A DNA stretch of 64,000 nucleotides from positions 13,896,001 to 13,960,000 of the forward strand of contig NC_058339.1 of the NCBI RefSeq assembly GCF_905475395.1, in the 5' to 3' direction. This document shows positions 46,675 through 58,452 of the stretch, piece by piece. Source of the DNA: Chrysoperla carnea (taxonomy: Eukaryota > Arthropoda > Insecta > Neuroptera > Chrysopidae). The notes beneath the pieces are model-generated. The model was not told where the DNA came from and did not search any database. It saw only the letters and a list, made by a program, of their open reading frames with translations. Numbering within the stretch: position 1 is the stretch's first letter; the number at the start of each line of letters is the position of its first letter. The position numbers and the translations under genes are program-made.

Positions 46675-49600
46675 ATGACGTCTCTTGAATCTCGCATAAG
46701 CTTGCAAGAATCGCGTATCAATTTATTGAAAACTGCCATCGACCCTATTAAAGACATCGACATAGCCTTGTTAACAAAACAAAACGTACAAACAAGGCTT
46801 GAGGTTTTGGAAGCTAACTGGTTAAAATTCGATAAAGATCACGATCGAATTTGTGAGGCTAAGGTGGATACTACGAAGGATCTACCTTACATGAAACTGA
46901 ACTTTTACGCTATCGGCCAGGAGGCCTACATGACGAATAAGGCAACAATGTTGGAACTGTTAGCTAAAATTACTGCAGCTAATCCATTGGATGGAACCAC
47001 ATTAGCGGATACTTCCATGGGATCTACTTCCAATACATCGCGACACATGTTGCCTAAAATTCAGTTAGTCAAATTCGCTGGAGATTATCATTCATGGCGT
47101 TCATTTAGCGACATGTTTACGTCACTCATCGGAACTAATCAAGATCTATCGAACGTCATGAAGATGCACTATCTGAAGGCTAGTGTGATTGGAGAAGCCG
47201 CGAATCTCATCTCAAATTTTCAAGTTAGTGGAGATAATTTTACCCCTGCTTGGGATAAACTTGTCAACCGATATGAAAATAAGCGGGCATTAATAAATAA
47301 TCATTTGGATGCTATCTTTAAATTGAAACCTCTGCAACGTAAATCATCGAAGGAGCTATGCAATTTACTAGCAACAGTCAACGAAGCTCTTGGAGCACTT
47401 AAAGCTTTGGGATCACCAACTCATAAGTGGGATCAGATCATTGTCTATACCCTAGTAAACCGATTAGATCCGGAAACGCATGAAGCCTGGGAGATCAAAG
47501 CAGGGCCATCCGTTACTCCATCTACATATGCAGAGCTAGAAGATTTCATTTATGGCAGAGCTCGAGCATTAGAATCAATTGAAGGTCGTAAGACTACTCC
47601 ATCCATATCTTCCACAAAACCATTCAGCATCTCTAAGTCAGCCAACACACACGTCACAGCTCTCGAAAAACCCACGAAAGGACAGTGTTCTCTGTGCAAT
47701 TCCAATCATTACATCTCAAGTTGTAAGAAGTTCGCTCAAAAGTCTCCTGCTCAACGTCGAGAGTATGTTTCTTCGAAAGCGTTGTGTTACAATTGTCTTG
47801 GTCCTCATCAAGTGATAGATTGCCGATCGGGGAAAACATGTTTAAAGTGCAAGAAACGTCATCACACCTTGATTCATGATACGTGGAATTCTACTGTACC
47901 TACAAGTATGACATCACCTTCAACATCAAGGCCTCCCACTGAATCAGCTGCAGCTTCTGAAGCGACAGTCAATCATGCACTTTCACAAAATATGAGTAAC
48001 CTTCCCTCAACAGTTTTACTTGCAACCGCTCAAGTTAAAGTAACTAGTCCCGATGGAAACATTACTACAGCTAGAGCACTCATAGACCAAGGATCTGAAA
48101 TCTCATTCATAAGTGAACGACTGGTTCAACAACTACATTTACAACGGACACACGCATCAGTTTCTCTTATCGGAGTCGGTGCTGTGCAATGCTCAACTAC
48201 TCGAGGAGTGGTCTCTATCAACCTGGCACCAGTATTTGAATCGGAATTATGTTTGGGGGCAACTACTTACGTTCTTCCTAAGCTCACATCAATTCTACCA
48301 TCAATGAAACCATCCAAATCCAGCTGGGCTCATATCAGTGGTCTTAGACTCGCAGATCCATTATTTATGAAACCGGGATCTATCGACTTGATTCTTGGGG
48401 CTGAAATCTATGGCAGCATTATTCTTGCTGAAACTATCAAAGGACCTCCTCTCACCCCTATTGCTCAATCAACTATATTCGGATGGATCTTGTCAGGTCC
48501 AGTGGCTCAAGATTCACCAGTTTCAATCGCCAAAATTCATCATTGTTCATTGGACTTCCACCTCGATAAACAACTGGAACAGTTTTGGATTCAAGAATCC
48601 ATTACTGAGAATCAAGGATCAGAATTATCACTCGAGGAGGAAGATTGTGAACAGCAATATGTGTCTACCGTTTCTCGAAATGAAACCGGTCGGTATATCG
48701 TTCGGTTACCTCTCAAAGGCTCACCAAAGAAACTTGGTAATACTCGATCTTCGGCTATCAAGATGATTCAATCACTACAACATAAGTTGAACTCTAATCC
48801 TGAATATCGTCACTTATACTCAGAATTTCTACGCGAGTACGAAGCACTTATTCACATGTCCAAAGCATCACCGACATTAGTGGAAGGTAAACCAATATTT
48901 TATCTTCCACACCATGGAGTGTTTAGAGAAGTCAGTTCTACAACTAAATTAAGAGTTGTCTTTAATGGCTCTTATCGCAGTAGTACTGGAGTGTCATTAA
49001 ATGATATTCTTCATACTGGGGCAAAGTTACAAACAAATATCTCCGATGTGCTTCTCTGGTTTCGCCAGTATCGATATGTGTTTGCTGCAGATATCGAAAA
49101 GATGTTTCGACAAATACTCATTCATCAAGAGGATTGGGATCTGCAAAGAATCTGGTGGTTTTCGGATAATAATTTGCAAGAGTTTCATCTACGAACTGTT
49201 ACTTATGGCTTAGCATGCGCTCCATTTTTGGCATTACGAACAATTAATCAACTTATAATCGACCATGGACATCAATTTCCATTAGCAATTGGACCACTTA
49301 CTAAAGGACGATACGTGGATGATATCTTTGGTGGAGCAGATTCTCTATCAGAATGCCTTCGAATTATTAAAGAGGTAGATAGTCTCTGTAATGCAGGCTG
49401 CTTTCCACTTCAAAAATGGATAAGTAATGTTCCAAGTGTATTATCCAACATTCTCCATGAACGTCATGCTAAGGAACCAACAATCATCATCGATGAATCA
49501 TCAGCAGTTCGGACGCTAGGTTTATTATGGAAACCGTCGAGCGATCAGTTTCAATTTTCTGTAACATCTAACACTGTTCAACAGGTCACAAAGAGAAATG

Positions 49601-51891
49601 TTCTTTCCAGAATTTCTCAAGTCTTTGACCCTCTTGGATTCATTTCGCCAGTCATCATCCAAGCAAAAATTTTCATGCAGCAGTTGTGGTTAATTAAGTC
49701 AAATTGGGATGATCCGCTACCAACTCAATTGGAAAACCAATGGCGTGCAATTGAAATCCAATTTCAAGAGTTGTCAAATGTCTCAATTCCGAGATTTCTG
49801 GGAATAATCAAATCATCATCAATTCAGTTGCACGGATTTTCTGATGCATCGCAGTTTGCTATGAGTGCGGTCATTTATATTCGGGTTGAAACCGCAAATT
49901 GTACCGATGTCAATTTCGTGTGTGCTAAAACCAAAGTAGCACCCCTGAAGAAAATGACTATCCCTCGCTTGGAGCTCACCGCCGCTACTCTTCTCGTCAA
50001 GTTAGCTCAGTATGTTCAAAAGATTTTGGTCATTGAGAATGTACCAATATGGCTGTGGATAGATTCGTCTGTGGCTTTGACTTGGATTACATCCCATTGT
50101 TCTAAGTGGAAGGAATTCGTTCGAAATCGAGTCAGTTTTATTCAAGAGAATCTACCATCTGCTCGATGGAGATTTATTTCTGGAAAGGAAAATCCAGCTG
50201 ATTGTGCCTCACGAGGAATTTCACCGGCGGTTTTAAATAATCATCCACTTTGGTGGAGGGGTCCTGATTGGCTCTCACTACCGGCAGATCAATGGCCTGA
50301 TGGAATTTGCTCGTCTTCATCAGCCGCAATTTCAGAGATGAAGTCTCAAAAGGAAAGCTACATATCACAGATCATTCCGGAACCGGACCTCCTGCAGCGT
50401 TACTCTAAATTAAATCGTCTTTTGCGCATCACAGCTTGGATAAAAAGGTATCTTAATCAGCTTCGCTCTATCAAACCTACTCCAAATTCAAACAATCTTT
50501 CTCCACTCGAGCTTCACGAAGCTTTGTTACTGTGGGTTGGCATTGTTCAACGCATTTCATTTTCGAATGAGATTAATCAACTTACTAGAAAGCTATCCAT
50601 CACAAATTCTAGTACTCTACGAAATTTAAATCCTTTTCTGGATCAAGATGGCTTACTTCGAGTAGGTGGTCGACTGGATCAGTCATCACTAGAATATGAT
50701 ATGAAGCATCCGTACATCTTACCCAAGGATTCAACTTTATCACGACTAGTTATTTGGGATGTTCATCTGCGGTTATTGCATAGTGGTACACGCAACACAT
50801 TGGCCACTATACGACAACGCTTTTGGATCCTTGGAGGCCGAGTTTCTGTGAGAAAGGAAATTTTACGGTGCGTTATCTGCTCTCGTTATCGCGGTAAGAG
50901 AGCTCAACAACTAATGGGTCAACTTCCGCCTCGCCGAGTTACACCAACGCGTCCTTTTACAAATTCTGGGGTGGATTATGCTGGACCATTCATTATCAAA
51001 ACTTGGCGTGGAAGGAATGCAAAGAGTTACAAAGGCTATGTTTGTTTATTTATCTGCTCTGCAACATCTGCAATTCATTTGGAATTAGTATCAGACTACT
51101 CAGCTGATGCTTTCATAGCTGCCTACAAACGATTCACTGGACGTCGAGGTCTTTGCTCAACACTCACCAGTGATTGTGGTACTACGTTCGTGGGAGCTGA
51201 TGCGGAACTCAAACGTCTTTTTACTGCATCATCTTCAGAATCAGAAAACCTCCGCAGATTGTTAGCAAACGATGGGACAGATTGGCATTTTAATCCCCCT
51301 TCTGCATCTCATTTTGGAGGTCATTTCGAAGCCGGTGTCAAATCGGTTAAGTATCATTTAAAGCGAGTGGTTGGGAATTTATCACTGACTTACGAAGAAT
51401 TTACTACCGTCCTCTCTCAAATAGAAGCTGTTTTAAATTCAAGACCCCTTTGTCAACTAACAGAAGATCCTGAGGACTTATCAGTTCTAACACCAGGTCA
51501 CTTTCTTATCGGGGGTCCTTTATCTTCTATTCCTGAACCGAATCTGGAAAACGTTTCTATGCCTAGATTAAGTCGTTGGCAACTTACTCGACAAATTATC
51601 GATAGTTTCTGGGTCAAGTGGTCTAGAGAATATCTCCAGCAACAACAAGCGATATATAAGTGGCGATTCCCGTCATTAAATATTGAAATTGGCTCTATAG
51701 TTCTCGTGGTTGATGAGAGATATCCACCGTCAAAATGGCCTTTAGGACGAGTAATTCAACTACACACCGGCTTGGACAATTTAGTAAGAGTTGTTACCTT
51801 GAAGACCGCTGCTACGATCCTCAAACGGCCCATCGTCAAGCTCTGTCCACTTCCAATTCTGAACTCCACATCCCAGGAAGAAACTGAATAG
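46675..51891 (+). CDS. gag-pol: BEL/Pao Gag-Pol polyprotein, copy 2, intact, 1738 aa
   Basis: Same length and domain order as copy 1: Gag capsid, two CCHC knuckles, aspartic protease, reverse transcriptase (YVDD), RNase H, H2C2, DDE integrase and DUF5641-like tail. The single protein difference is Ala1713 (codon starting 51811), in the C-terminal tail and outside any catalytic motif. One silent change lies at 48624. Its own upstream LTR is the 81-bp stub, so expression would probably depend on read-through from the 5' LTR of copy 1 (inference). Confidence 0.97.
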   Translation: MTSLESRISLQESRINLLKTAIDPIKDIDIALLTKQNVQTRLEVLEANWLKFDKDHDRICEAKVDTTKDLPYMKLNFYAIGQEAYMTNKATMLELLAKITAANPLDGTTLADTSMGSTSNTSRHMLPKIQLVKFAGDYHSWRSFSDMFTSLIGTNQDLSNVMKMHYLKASVIGEAANLISNFQVSGDNFTPAWDKLVNRYENKRALINNHLDAIFKLKPLQRKSSKELCNLLATVNEALGALKALGSPTHKWDQIIVYTLVNRLDPETHEAWEIKAGPSVTPSTYAELEDFIYGRARALESIEGRKTTPSISSTKPFSISKSANTHVTALEKPTKGQCSLCNSNHYISSCKKFAQKSPAQRREYVSSKALCYNCLGPHQVIDCRSGKTCLKCKKRHHTLIHDTWNSTVPTSMTSPSTSRPPTESAAASEATVNHALSQNMSNLPSTVLLATAQVKVTSPDGNITTARALIDQGSEISFISERLVQQLHLQRTHASVSLIGVGAVQCSTTRGVVSINLAPVFESELCLGATTYVLPKLTSILPSMKPSKSSWAHISGLRLADPLFMKPGSIDLILGAEIYGSIILAETIKGPPLTPIAQSTIFGWILSGPVAQDSPVSIAKIHHCSLDFHLDKQLEQFWIQESITENQGSELSLEEEDCEQQYVSTVSRNETGRYIVRLPLKGSPKKLGNTRSSAIKMIQSLQHKLNSNPEYRHLYSEFLREYEALIHMSKASPTLVEGKPIFYLPHHGVFREVSSTTKLRVVFNGSYRSSTGVSLNDILHTGAKLQTNISDVLLWFRQYRYVFAADIEKMFRQILIHQEDWDLQRIWWFSDNNLQEFHLRTVTYGLACAPFLALRTINQLIIDHGHQFPLAIGPLTKGRYVDDIFGGADSLSECLRIIKEVDSLCNAGCFPLQKWISNVPSVLSNILHERHAKEPTIIIDESSAVRTLGLLWKPSSDQFQFSVTSNTVQQVTKRNVLSRISQVFDPLGFISPVIIQAKIFMQQLWLIKSNWDDPLPTQLENQWRAIEIQFQELSNVSIPRFLGIIKSSSIQLHGFSDASQFAMSAVIYIRVETANCTDVNFVCAKTKVAPLKKMTIPRLELTAATLLVKLAQYVQKILVIENVPIWLWIDSSVALTWITSHCSKWKEFVRNRVSFIQENLPSARWRFISGKENPADCASRGISPAVLNNHPLWWRGPDWLSLPADQWPDGICSSSSAAISEMKSQKESYISQIIPEPDLLQRYSKLNRLLRITAWIKRYLNQLRSIKPTPNSNNLSPLELHEALLLWVGIVQRISFSNEINQLTRKLSITNSSTLRNLNPFLDQDGLLRVGGRLDQSSLEYDMKHPYILPKDSTLSRLVIWDVHLRLLHSGTRNTLATIRQRFWILGGRVSVRKEILRCVICSRYRGKRAQQLMGQLPPRRVTPTRPFTNSGVDYAGPFIIKTWRGRNAKSYKGYVCLFICSATSAIHLELVSDYSADAFIAAYKRFTGRRGLCSTLTSDCGTTFVGADAELKRLFTASSSESENLRRLLANDGTDWHFNPPSASHFGGHFEAGVKSVKYHLKRVVGNLSLTYEEFTTVLSQIEAVLNSRPLCQLTEDPEDLSVLTPGHFLIGGPLSSIPEPNLENVSMPRLSRWQLTRQIIDSFWVKWSREYLQQQQAIYKWRFPSLNIEIGSIVLVVDERYPPSKWPLGRVIQLHTGLDNLVRVVTLKTAATILKRPIVKLCPLPILNSTSQEETE

Positions 51892-51933
51892 TGCCCTGGT
51901 TGGAACATTATATCTTGCTCCAAATATTTTGGC

Positions 51934-51948
51934 GCAAGGGGGGGAGTA
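51934..51948 (+). other. polypurine tract before the 3' LTR
   Basis: GCAAGGGGGGGAGTA abuts the TG of the 3' LTR, in the expected place for plus-strand priming. Confidence 0.75.
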
Positions 51949-52524
51949 TGTTTAAAGTATCTACAACAGATACTATTTTATCGCTACTAATATCAAGAGT
52001 CATGGTGACGCAGTCGGTAGATCATCTGACTGACAACCAAAAGGTCCCCGGTTCAAATCTCACTGGATGCAAAATTGTGATATCTTCTTTTTTTTTCTTT
52101 CTTCTCACTTTATATGCTCATTTCAATCGACTCCAAATTCGGTGGTTTGTTGAATTGAGCATTCCTACCATCATGGCTGCCAGCCAATCAGCGGGACCTT
52201 CATCAATGGGTGTTGGTGATCAGTGAGCATCGACCGCCATCAGAATGAATCTAGTTAACAACAGCGTTAAAAGTGCACGTGGCTATAATCAACTTGGATT
52301 ATCCAAGCAATCATCGAATAAATCAATTATATTTTTGTGTTTATTAGTGTAGTTTATCGTTTTGTATTTGTTAATGTATATATTTTGAGTTTATTTCAAC
52401 GGATTTAATAAAATTGTAGAATTATTTTAATTACCATTTTGTGTCAATAAATTCGTAAACAAAAGTTTTGTGTATCACTCAAAACCACCTCGAAGCCTAT
52501 CCTCAAATCGAAAGCAATCAAACA
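51949..52524 (+). repeat. 3' LTR of the BEL/Pao dimer, 576 bp
   Basis: Same length as, and by eye the same sequence as, the 5' LTR. The tRNA-like relic is at 51999-52070, its A box at 52006-52017, its B box at 52050-52060 and the T9 run at 52088-52096. It ends in CAAACA and is followed by gttttaatg. Confidence 0.93.
51999..52070 (+). other. tRNA-like relic inside the 3' LTR
   Basis: Same 72-nt module as at 39612-39683, with the same A box, B box and downstream T run. Being in the 3' LTR, any Pol III transcript from it would run into the flanking host DNA unless it stopped at the T9 run. Confidence 0.75.
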
Positions 52525-53557
52525 GTTTTAATGTAATTGAATTCAAAACAAAATTATATAATAGGTTTTACATTCATTCGTAACTATTTTAATTGCCTTT
52601 TAAATGTAATCCGATTATAATTATTAAATATTGGATTTATATATATATATATACAGTTTTTGTACACTTTTAAATTCGTCTAACTTTAAATCTTATACCA
52701 TTCAAATTAAAATTTTGTTTTAACTATAAACTATGTAGTTATCGACCAAACTGTGTTCTAGGGGCTATTTTTGATCGCTGATTACGAACCTAATGTTAGA
52801 TAACATGGATTTTGTCTCATCTCGCGGTCCTAAAAACACGTTACAAAAAGTTTCATTAAAATCGGTGCTATTTTACAACTTTTCTATGATTCCCGGCTTA
52901 TTAATTGTACTATAATTCGTCTTTAGCGTAAAAAAGTCCATCGTATCTTAAAAAAGTCCATTGAAAACAAAATTCAGTTTTTTTAATTTGAGCTTAGTTT
53001 GTTATAGGTAACTGCATTTTTTCAACCGTAAAATTTAGCTGTGATATAAAAATATGAGTAAACTACATATTAGTGAAGTTTGGGGTTATTTTGCAATTAA
53101 TAATGCAAAATGATGATGATTTTTTGTCCAAAAACATTCGCAAACTGTTTTTTGTGAATACGAATGTTAAAAAATGCGAAAACGAATGTGAATATTCGAC
53201 ACATAAATGGCTAAAAAAGTATATTTTTTTTTAAATCTGGGGGCTCGAAGACGGCAAAAAATATAATTAATAGTAAATTTTATATTACGACACCTGTCTG
53301 TAATAGTAGCATACAAGTTGATCAATGTAAAAAACTGCATAGATTTACTGAAAAATTTCTGATATATAGTATCGAGTTTATCTTAGTAACACGCTGACTA
53401 TTCTATTTTATAAAATCAATTCGCAGTCAATAGATATTTAAAACTGATTTAAAATTCGGTATTTCGTCTGCATTTATTATATACACATACTGGTATTTCT
53501 AAAATAGCAGAATACAAAATATATAGAATTCAGTGGATGAATGGTATGGTATAAAAT
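52525..53557. other. right flank of the BEL dimer
   Basis: AT-rich, no open frame of note. AAAAAAGTCCAT occurs twice near 52930-52962. Confidence 0.5.
52639..52653. repeat. TA microsatellite
   Basis: Short (TA)n tract about 115 bp right of the BEL dimer. Confidence 0.7.
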
Positions 53558-54103
53558 AACAAGTGAAAACAAACAATTGACTGAGTAAATTGTTGAAATA
53601 CCATGTATATTCATAGTGTTGATTACTCTATCACAATACATACATAACTGATAATCTCATATTAATTAATACATACTATAAAATTTGCATATAATGTGTG
53701 CCCTCGTGAGTATACAGTGATGTTTACAAAAAAATGTTTCAAACAAAAGTTGTTTATTTTTTTATAAGAAACATTTTTTGTATTTAAACTTTTGTTCTAT
53801 CTCTAACGGTTTACAAAATGGACCTTACGGACCGAAGCCCTAAGTGATCTATGTTGCTCATTACCGAACTCGACCTCACTTTTTACGTCTTAAGTGCGCT
53901 ATAAAAATTATAGCTTGATATCTTTTTTCGTTTTTGTGTTATCGTGTTCACAGACGAACGGACGGACGGACAACCGAGAATGGACTTATTTGATGATTCT
54001 ATGAACACATACTAAAGTTTTTTTCGTACCATCAATATTTTTAAGCGTTACAAACTTGGGACTAAACTTAATATACGATGTATATTTCATATATACATGG
54101 TAT
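53558..54103 (-). repeat. family A repeat near the BEL dimer
   Basis: Near full length with both termini. The core reads ACGAACGGACGGACGGACAA on this strand. Confidence 0.82.
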
Positions 54104-54530
54104 GAAAAGACTCGAATATATAAAAATAGAATTTAAAAAAAAAAAGAATTAAATTCACATAGAGAACAGAGAATCGACAATTTCAATTGTTTTTAGTCTT
54201 TAGATTTTTTCTTTTTGTCACTGTGTACGCATTTTAAATTGAATTGAATATAATTTATATACAAAAAATTGTATTCGTTGTCTCTCAATTGATTCTTTAT
54301 ATCCCATTTATTTCATTATATAAAATGAAAGATACAATAATAGATGCACAATTCTCTTGTACGCTAGTTCATTTGTTTGGTTCTTTTTTAGGTTAGTTAA
54401 TTGATTTAGAAAGTTTTTTTTTCGGTAATTTTAACATAAATTGACTATCTAGAAAATAAAAGTTTCTTGTTAAAGAAAAACTTTAATTCCACATATACAG
54501 GAATTTCTTTTCATTTTTAACTACATTATT

Positions 54531-54926
54531 CGTTGTATGCGTAGTCATGGTAGGGACAATAAAATCGATGTTAGCGCTTCCAGTGAAAAATTTTGGCGTA
54601 AAAGGACGCTGTTATGACTAATTTGCTATTCTTTATATGTTAATGTTATAGAAAATGTCAAATTAAAATTATTGAAAAACAATAATTAATTAAACTTAAT
54701 GCATTAAAAATTGTGAAAATAAGAAATCAAATTGCACAAATATTATTTTTCAAATGTAAATTATCATAATTATTTATTAAATTTGTGAGACAATAATATT
54801 AAATTTTCAATGTAAGTCATAAATGCAATCCATACAATTATATATGCATCCATACAATTCTATAATTAAAGTAGTGTATCGTTACCATGAAAAACCCTCC
54901 AAAAAAACTCATGCACGGTGCGAATA
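54531..54926 (+). repeat. family B MITE-like repeat, copy 2
   Basis: Empty of the 166-bp insertion. Starts CGTTGTATGCGTAGTCATGG and ends CGGTGCGAATA. Confidence 0.82.
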
Positions 54927-56564
54927 GGATGTTATTGTAATAGGTCCGATTTTTGAAATCGAAATTTTCAACATATCTTTACGTTTCATGGTTAGGACAA
55001 GGCATTAACACCAATTTCGAGAAGAAGTATGTGTGTTTGTGTATGGGTATGTTTGTATGTACGTACAAAAATGATATCGACTTCGTTGAGGTGGAGCTCG
55101 ATTAGCGGCAATATGATCCGAAAAGAATTTCATAACATTCGATCGAGTCGTTTCAAAATTGTGAGAAAATTAATATTTTGAAACATATATACTTTAAAAT
55201 ATACAATGGACATAAATTTTAAATCAAAACAATAGTCACTATTTACTAGGTATTTGCAACACCCTCCGGAAATAAACAATAAACTGTTTCACGGAAGTTG
55301 AGTATCAAATATGAATACAACATTATACTGTACACCCTAACTAACATAATTATGTTAATTATTCGGTACCTTGCAAATAAAAAATTATAAATTCCCAATT
55401 TACGGAAGCTAGTAATTTTTCATTCAGAAAATTAAATCAGTGAATTATTTTTAAATCTCTTGTGTTTTTCGTAAGTTATCGCAGTAAATGTGAAAAAAAA
55501 GTAAACTAATCCAACTTAATGTCAAAATGAAGATGTTTTTAAAGAAGCTACTTAAACTGAGCCCACTGACGCTTAGGCAAGATTAAGGTCTCGACCCATG
55601 GGCTGCGATCGATTTATAGTGGGAAATAAATTATCGAGAAAGGTGGTTAGGAGCACTTGGTTCAATCCATTGGAAACCTTGGTATCCGACTTGACTCTAA
55701 TTGGCTATTTTTATATGGATGTCCTCAATAGAATATCTAAATTCTAGAACAACGAAGAACATAAGCTTGTCTATATATTGAAGAAGCCGCTATAAATTTT
55801 TTTAAGCTAACCAAAAATGCATAAGAAATCTAGGTGTCATTGAGAATTCAACGAGCTTGTAAAAATAAGGTAATTTTAACATTAAACTAAGTTGGTGATA
55901 ATACTTCTTTTCATATTTAAAGTAAAACTTGAATAAAGTTTAACAAAAGATGAAGCAATCTAAATAAAAGGGACATTGGCAATTCAAGGGCTAGTATTAT
56001 AGTTTTCGAGTTTGCGGGGCGTTAAAAAATTTCGACTGATTTGCTTGCCGATTCGACAATCCATTTCCGACATATACAAGTTGTATTTATAGCTTACAAA
56101 AAAACTACAATACCATCTATTGATATAGAACCACCAGGATAAAAAATTCGAATAATTCTAGCTTAAAGGATAATCACAAGTAAACAAATAATGCTTTAGA
56201 TATTAACGAAAAAAAAAAAGAATTATTAAATGGGGAAGCTAATCATTGTTTGTATATAATAATATAACCCTGCCCTTTGTAAAATAAAATTATATTGTGA
56301 ATTATTTAGAAAATAAAATTTGACAGAATAACATTTTCAAGTAACCTAATTTAAAATAATATTCTATGACATATGTATCAATATATATATAGATTAGATA
56401 TGTTTTACAAATTATTTTTTTAACAGACTTTCAAGTCCCCAGGGGTATAGTAACCACACCATAATATTGGAATAATAATTTTAGGAAGTCTTCAAATATT
56501 ACTACAATAATATTTGTATACAAACATATCAAATTCATATTAATGAGGGGGAATTATTTTTATC
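54927..56564. other. gene-free DNA between family B copies
   Basis: No supported feature. Confidence 0.5.
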
Positions 56565-56950
56565 CGTTGTGTGCGTAGTCATGGTAGGGACAATAAAATC
56601 GATGCCAGCGCTTCCAGTGAAAAAATTTTGGCGTTAGAGGAGGCTGTTATGACTAATTTACAGTTCTTTACATGTTAATGTTATAGAAATGTCAAATTAA
56701 AATATTTGAAAATTAAACTTAATGCATTAAAAATTGTGTAAATAAAAAATCAAATTGCACAAATATTATTTTTCAAACATAAATTATCATAATTATTTAT
56801 TTAAATTTGTGAGACAATAATGTTAAATTTGCAATGTAAGTCATAAATGCAATCCATACAATCATATATGCATCCATACAATTCTATAATTAAAGTAGTG
56901 TATCGTTACCATGGAAACGCCTTCAAAAAAACTCACGCACGGTGCGAATA
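56565..56950 (+). repeat. family B MITE-like repeat, copy 3
   Basis: Empty of the nested insertion. A small deletion after ATGTTATAGAAATGTC distinguishes it from copy 2. Confidence 0.82.
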
Positions 56951-57725
56951 TGCATTTTTTTTTTCAATTTACGAGTATGAGAAACAGATAAAAATATTTT
57001 GGAACAAAAATATTAAAATGTACGTATGATTCGCTGAACAAATCCTACTAAAACAATATAACAAAAAAATATTCCCCATTGCATTCTTTAACTCTATAAG
57101 GCCACTCAGATTATGAAAAGACCCTCTCCCTTTGATAGCGAGTAGATTTTCCATTCGATTTTTTAGAATTTTAATGCTTATCGTGCTGACTAATGTTGAA
57201 AAATAGACTCATATTCAAAAGTGTACCACTTATGAAAAAATAGAGTAGAGAAGTAATATTAAGGTTTAATTTACTTCATTATGCAGTTTGTATATCATAT
57301 CTGTAATAAAATTGCCTATAAATAAAACAAAAGTAAATGCCTATTGATAGTCTATTGATATCGCACTGCACTTAAAAATAGTAATCTAAAGTTTGGAAGA
57401 AGTCTGTTTATTTCATTCAAACAGCGTTTTCATCAATTCCCAAATGGATTGAATATGATTAGTTAATGATTAACGAACTACTGCCTGTTATAACAACAGA
57501 TACTATTTTATGAAAATATTTCAAAATTCAATTTTTAATTTTATTAATTTATTAACAGTTTCCAATAAATATATTTATTGTACTATAATCACCCTTCTCC
57601 TACCATTTTAATTTTATATAAATAATAAATTATAATAATTTTCATTTTGATTGAAATATGAATTAAAATTTTATTGTTGGACTGTTAGATCGTCAGTCCA
57701 TAATGAAATCCATGTTTATATTTAC

Positions 57726-58215
57726 CCCTTAAAAAAATTTCAAAAAATCTAAAAAGTTTTTTTGTCTCTAATTTCAATAAAACTCAGTATATAAGGTAAT
57801 TTTGACTCAAAAAGTTCAAAAATCGGGTGCATTTTTTGACTGGTCGAATAATTTTTGAGATACGGACTAAAATCGATCCAAATATTGCGATATCTCAGAA
57901 ACTCTACATCCAATCATTGATTTAACCCGATTTTTATACTTTTTGGGTCAAAATTACCCCATTCACCGAGTTTCATCAAATTCCAAAACAAAATATTTTT
58001 TTACATTTTTTTCGATTTTTTCAAAGGGGTACGTACCCCTTAAAAAAATTGCAAAAAATCGAAATATTTTTTTTTCTCCAATTTTAATAAAACTCAGTTT
58101 ATAAGGTAATTTTGTCCCAAAAAGTTCAAAAATCGGGTGCATTTGATGACTGGTGGAATAGTTTTTGAGATACGGACTAAAATCGATCCAGACATTGCCA
58201 TATCTCAGAAACCTT
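57726..58215. repeat. same family: two direct units flanking an inverted one
   Basis: Direct units at about 57726-57902 and 58037-58212 (AAAAAGTTCAAAAATCGGGT, GATACGGACTAAAATCGATC) flank an inverted unit. An 18-bp perfect palindrome, AAGGGGTACGTACCCCTT, sits at 58024-58041. Confidence 0.75.
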
Positions 58216-58296
58216 CTTTTGGCGTATATGGCGATAATCTCGATTTACATAAATTGGAGTTAAAACTTCGAATTTTTATATTACCAATCCGAACTT

Positions 58297-58452
58297 AAAA
58301 AATGGTAATCGAAAAAATTGACCTGGAAAAAATAGATCGAAAATTTTGTAAATTCTGAAGTATTTAACCCTAGCGTTCAAAAATGGGACACTATTGCATA
58401 AATTTTTTTCGGTCTTTTCTTTCCTAAATCCGAAAAAACCATAGAAATTTCG
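58297..58452 (+). repeat. family H repeat, copy 2
   Basis: Shorter than copy 1: AATGGTAATCG ... AACCCTAGCGTTC ... GGGACACTATTGCATAAATT ... TTTCCTAAATCCG. Confidence 0.55.

Larger units (their letters stand above)
39562..52524 (+). mobile_element. tandem dimer of a BEL/Pao LTR retrotransposon (LTR-body-short LTR-body-LTR)
   Basis: A 12,963-bp unit made of a full 5' LTR (39562-40137), body 1, an 81-bp central LTR (46003-46083), body 2 and a full 3' LTR (51949-52524). The two bodies repeat with an exact period of 5,946 bp. Comparing them I see three changes: G42678A (silent), A45865G (Thr1713Ala) and A45994G in the polypurine tract. The outer LTRs are both 576 bp and read the same by eye. The LTRs run TG..CA, as expected for the superfamily. 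The bases flanking the whole unit (acaaa on the left, gtttt on the right) do not form the expected 4-6 bp target duplication. The near-identity points to a very recent origin. Confidence 0.95.
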
